Assembly (NCBI GenBank): GCA_002792995.1
Contig: PFPJ01000058.1
Span: 1 to 7,187 of the forward strand
Reading direction: 5' to 3'
Origin: Candidatus Magasanikbacteria bacterium CG_4_10_14_0_2_um_filter_41_10
GTDB lineage: Bacteria > Patescibacteriota > Patescibacteriia > Magasanikbacterales > UBA922
Length of the DNA: 7,187 nucleotides
Shown here: in pieces, positions 6,258 through 7,187 of the stretch
Layout of the letters: every line of letters begins with the position of its first letter
How positions within the stretch are numbered: position 1 is the first letter of the stretch
Program-made: the position numbers and the translations under genes
The notes under the pieces: generated by a model
What the model was told of the DNA's origin: nothing
The model's database searches: none
The model's input: only the letters and a program-made list of their open reading frames with translations

Positions 6258-6722
6258 ATGAATAAAAAATCAGTTTCATTTGAAAACGTGGATGGCAGTG
6301 GATTGATCATAGGTGTGGTTGTCGCACGCTGGAATAGTGACGTAACAGCTCCCCTTCGTGATGCCTGTGTAAAGGCTTTGCAAGATGCAGGTGTTGCTGA
6401 ATCAGATATCATTGTACAGTCTGTACCAGGTGCCTACGAAGTAGTATCTGGGTCCAAACATCTTATTGATCAACACAAGGTAGATGCCGTCGTCGCAATA
6501 GGATGCCTTATAAAGGGCGAGACCATGCATTTTGAATATATTGCCGATGCTGTGAGTCATGGCATCATGACGCTCAATACAGCCTCGACAGTGCCAGTTA
6601 TATTTGGAGTGCTTACATGCCTTACCGAGGAACAAGCAACCTCTCGTTCAACAGGCGAACACAATCATGGATATGCCTGGGGACAAAGTGCTGTAGAAAT
6701 GGCAAGTCTCAAAAAGAAATAA
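6258..6722 (+). CDS. ribH: 6,7-dimethyl-8-ribityllumazine synthase
   Basis: RibH condenses 5-amino-6-ribitylaminouracil with 3,4-dihydroxy-2-butanone 4-phosphate to form the lumazine precursor of riboflavin. It usually assembles as pentamers or 60-mers. The 154-residue length is typical. Landmarks in order are ARWN (23-26), SVPGAYEV (55-62), GCLIKGETMHFEYI (82-95) with catalytic His91, PVIFGVLTC (113-121), Arg130 (phosphate-binding Arg of the family) and HNHGYAWGQSAVEMA (135-149). ATG 6258 is preferred; a TTG two codons earlier (6252) also keeps the frame but adds nothing. Motifs such as TMHFEYI, LTCLTEEQA and HNHG-WG-AVEMA resemble fungal enzymes more than B. subtilis RibH. It starts 11 bases after the riboflavin kinase gene. 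No FMN riboswitch-like region precedes this operon, as the gaps are too short. Confidence 0.93.
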   Translation: MNKKSVSFENVDGSGLIIGVVVARWNSDVTAPLRDACVKALQDAGVAESDIIVQSVPGAYEVVSGSKHLIDQHKVDAVVAIGCLIKGETMHFEYIADAVSHGIMTLNTASTVPVIFGVLTCLTEEQATSRSTGEHNHGYAWGQSAVEMASLKKK

Positions 6723-6725
6723 AAA

Positions 6726-6754
6726 TTGTTTCTCCACTGCAATGCGAGTATATA
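6726..6754 (+). promoter_or_regulatory. possible weak promoter before the glutaredoxin-like gene
   Basis: TTGTTT (6726-6731) and TATATA (6749-6754) are 17 bases apart in the 50-base gap between ribH and the glutaredoxin-like gene, the longest gap in this operon. Both hexamers are partial matches in AT-rich DNA. No terminator hairpin lies between the genes, so read-through from the murA promoter is also likely. Confidence 0.22.
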
Positions 6755-6772
6755 TTCTAATATCTATACGCT

Positions 6773-7024
6773 ATGTTAGAACTTTATCAAAAAGAAAGTT
6801 GCCCATATTGTACAAAAGTACGTCGTGCAATGGAAGAACTCGATCTTGATTATCTTTGCCATACATCTGTGAAAGGAAGTCCAAAACGAGAGTTACTTAC
6901 AAAACTTGGTGGGCAAGAAATGGTACCGTTTCTTGTTGACACTACTGATCCTGCCAATCTTGTTATGATGTATGAAAGTGATGATATCATCGCATATCTC
7001 GAAAAGACGTACGGAAAAAAGTAA
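6773..7024 (+). CDS. glutaredoxin-like / GST N-terminal thioredoxin-fold protein
   Basis: The 83-residue protein is a complete minimal thioredoxin fold. LELYQKESCPYC (2-13) carries the glutaredoxin dithiol motif Cys10-Pro-Tyr-Cys13. MVPFLVD (50-56) holds the cis-proline (Pro52) facing the active site. YESDDIIAYLE (67-77) resembles the Glu-Ser glutathione-binding motif of glutathione S-transferase N-terminal domains. It is probably a cytoplasmic thiol-disulfide oxidoreductase. Whether glutathione is the partner is uncertain, since the inferred lineage generally lacks glutathione synthesis. An extra Cys29 is outside the motif. The gene is the last of the operon, 50 bases after ribH and 12 bases before a strong terminator. 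There is no Shine-Dalgarno sequence. A reductant supplied by thioredoxin reductase, or a role restricted to one partner protein, are alternatives. Confidence 0.88.
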   Translation: MLELYQKESCPYCTKVRRAMEELDLDYLCHTSVKGSPKRELLTKLGGQEMVPFLVDTTDPANLVMMYESDDIIAYLEKTYGKK

Positions 7025-7036
7025 ATACGTATATCC

Positions 7037-7071
7037 AAAAAAACCGCTGTCAGAAATGACTGCGGTTTTTT
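7037..7071 (+). terminator. strong intrinsic terminator of the murA operon
   Basis: Twelve bases after the glutaredoxin-like stop, CCGC-T-GTCA (7044-7052) pairs with TGAC-T-GCGG (7057-7065) around a GAAA tetraloop (7053-7056), with one T-T mismatch in the stem. Seven A (7037-7043) precede and six T (7066-7071) follow, so the stem can extend through A-U pairs. The A tract would act as a U tract for transcription from the right, so it may stop transcripts from both sides. Confidence 0.92.
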
Positions 7072-7187
7072 GTTATATTGACGAAATAAGAAAATAGGAC
7101 TTAATGGACAAAACGGGAGGCTAAAAAGTGGAAAATATGGCATAGTGTAGATAAAAAACAAGTAAAAACTATGAACAATCATAAAAA
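7072..7187. other. intergenic tail with no supported gene; possible start of next gene at 7171
   Basis: No coding region is supported here. TTGACG (7078-7083) and CTTAAT (7100-7105), 16 bases apart, could be a promoter for a rightward gene. An ATG at 7171 stays open for the five full codons to the window edge (MNNHK), too little to call. A GGGAGG (7115-7120) stands 7 bases before a GTG (7128), but that frame stops after five codons. Confidence 0.3.

Noticed and set aside
7115..7145. GGGAGG well placed before a GTG start
   Set aside because: The frame encodes only five residues before TAG; with no attenuator structure seen downstream it is not supported as a leader peptide.
6850..7182. 110-codon minus-strand frame crossing the terminator region
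   Set aside because: It is antisense to the glutaredoxin-like gene and runs through the strong terminator hairpin; the hydrophobic N-terminus comes from A-rich intergenic DNA.

Overview
The window reads as a compact chromosomal segment of a Candidate Phyla Radiation (Patescibacteria) bacterium, most likely a Parcubacteria-type lineage. This placement is an inference from gene content: a PEGA/beta-propeller membrane protein, a free-standing four-helix-bundle (S23-type) protein, a MurA with Asp instead of the catalytic Cys, a stand-alone riboflavin kinase domain, tiny intergenic gaps, and starts that almost all lack a Shine-Dalgarno sequence. TGA ends the first partial gene, so the standard bacterial code fits. 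No phage, transposon, CRISPR, tRNA or rRNA was seen.

Layout. Positions 1-135 hold the last 44 codons of a PEP-utilising phosphotransferase (swivelling phosphohistidine domain), followed by a weak hairpin. Positions 191-601 encode a four-helix membrane protein of unknown function, closely followed (609-995) by an AT-richer four-helix-bundle protein. Positions 1053-1904 encode a membrane-anchored SPFH/prohibitin-family protein. It converges on a PEGA-domain/beta-propeller protein on the minus strand (3236-1899), and the two genes end in one shared palindromic TTATAA. A divergent 109-bp regulatory region (3237-3345) separates the PEGA gene from a rightward operon: murA (3346-4632), S41 carboxyl-terminal protease (4644-5888), riboflavin kinase domain (5893-6246), lumazine synthase ribH (6258-6722) and a glutaredoxin-like protein (6773-7024). 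That operon ends at a strong intrinsic terminator (7037-7071). The last 116 bases hold no convincing gene, apart from a possible start codon at 7171.

How the genes fit together. The right-hand operon joins envelope functions (the first committed peptidoglycan step and an envelope processing protease) to flavin metabolism (lumazine formation, FMN formation) and a small thiol-redox protein. The SPFH and PEGA/propeller proteins on the left are also predicted membrane or envelope proteins. I see no clear undescribed multi-gene system. The points most worth checking are the Cys-to-Asp MurA with its predicted fosfomycin insensitivity, the fungal-looking RibH next to a lone riboflavin kinase domain, the overlapping divergent promoters with a direct repeat before murA, the shared stop palindrome, and the start sites without Shine-Dalgarno but with T at -1.
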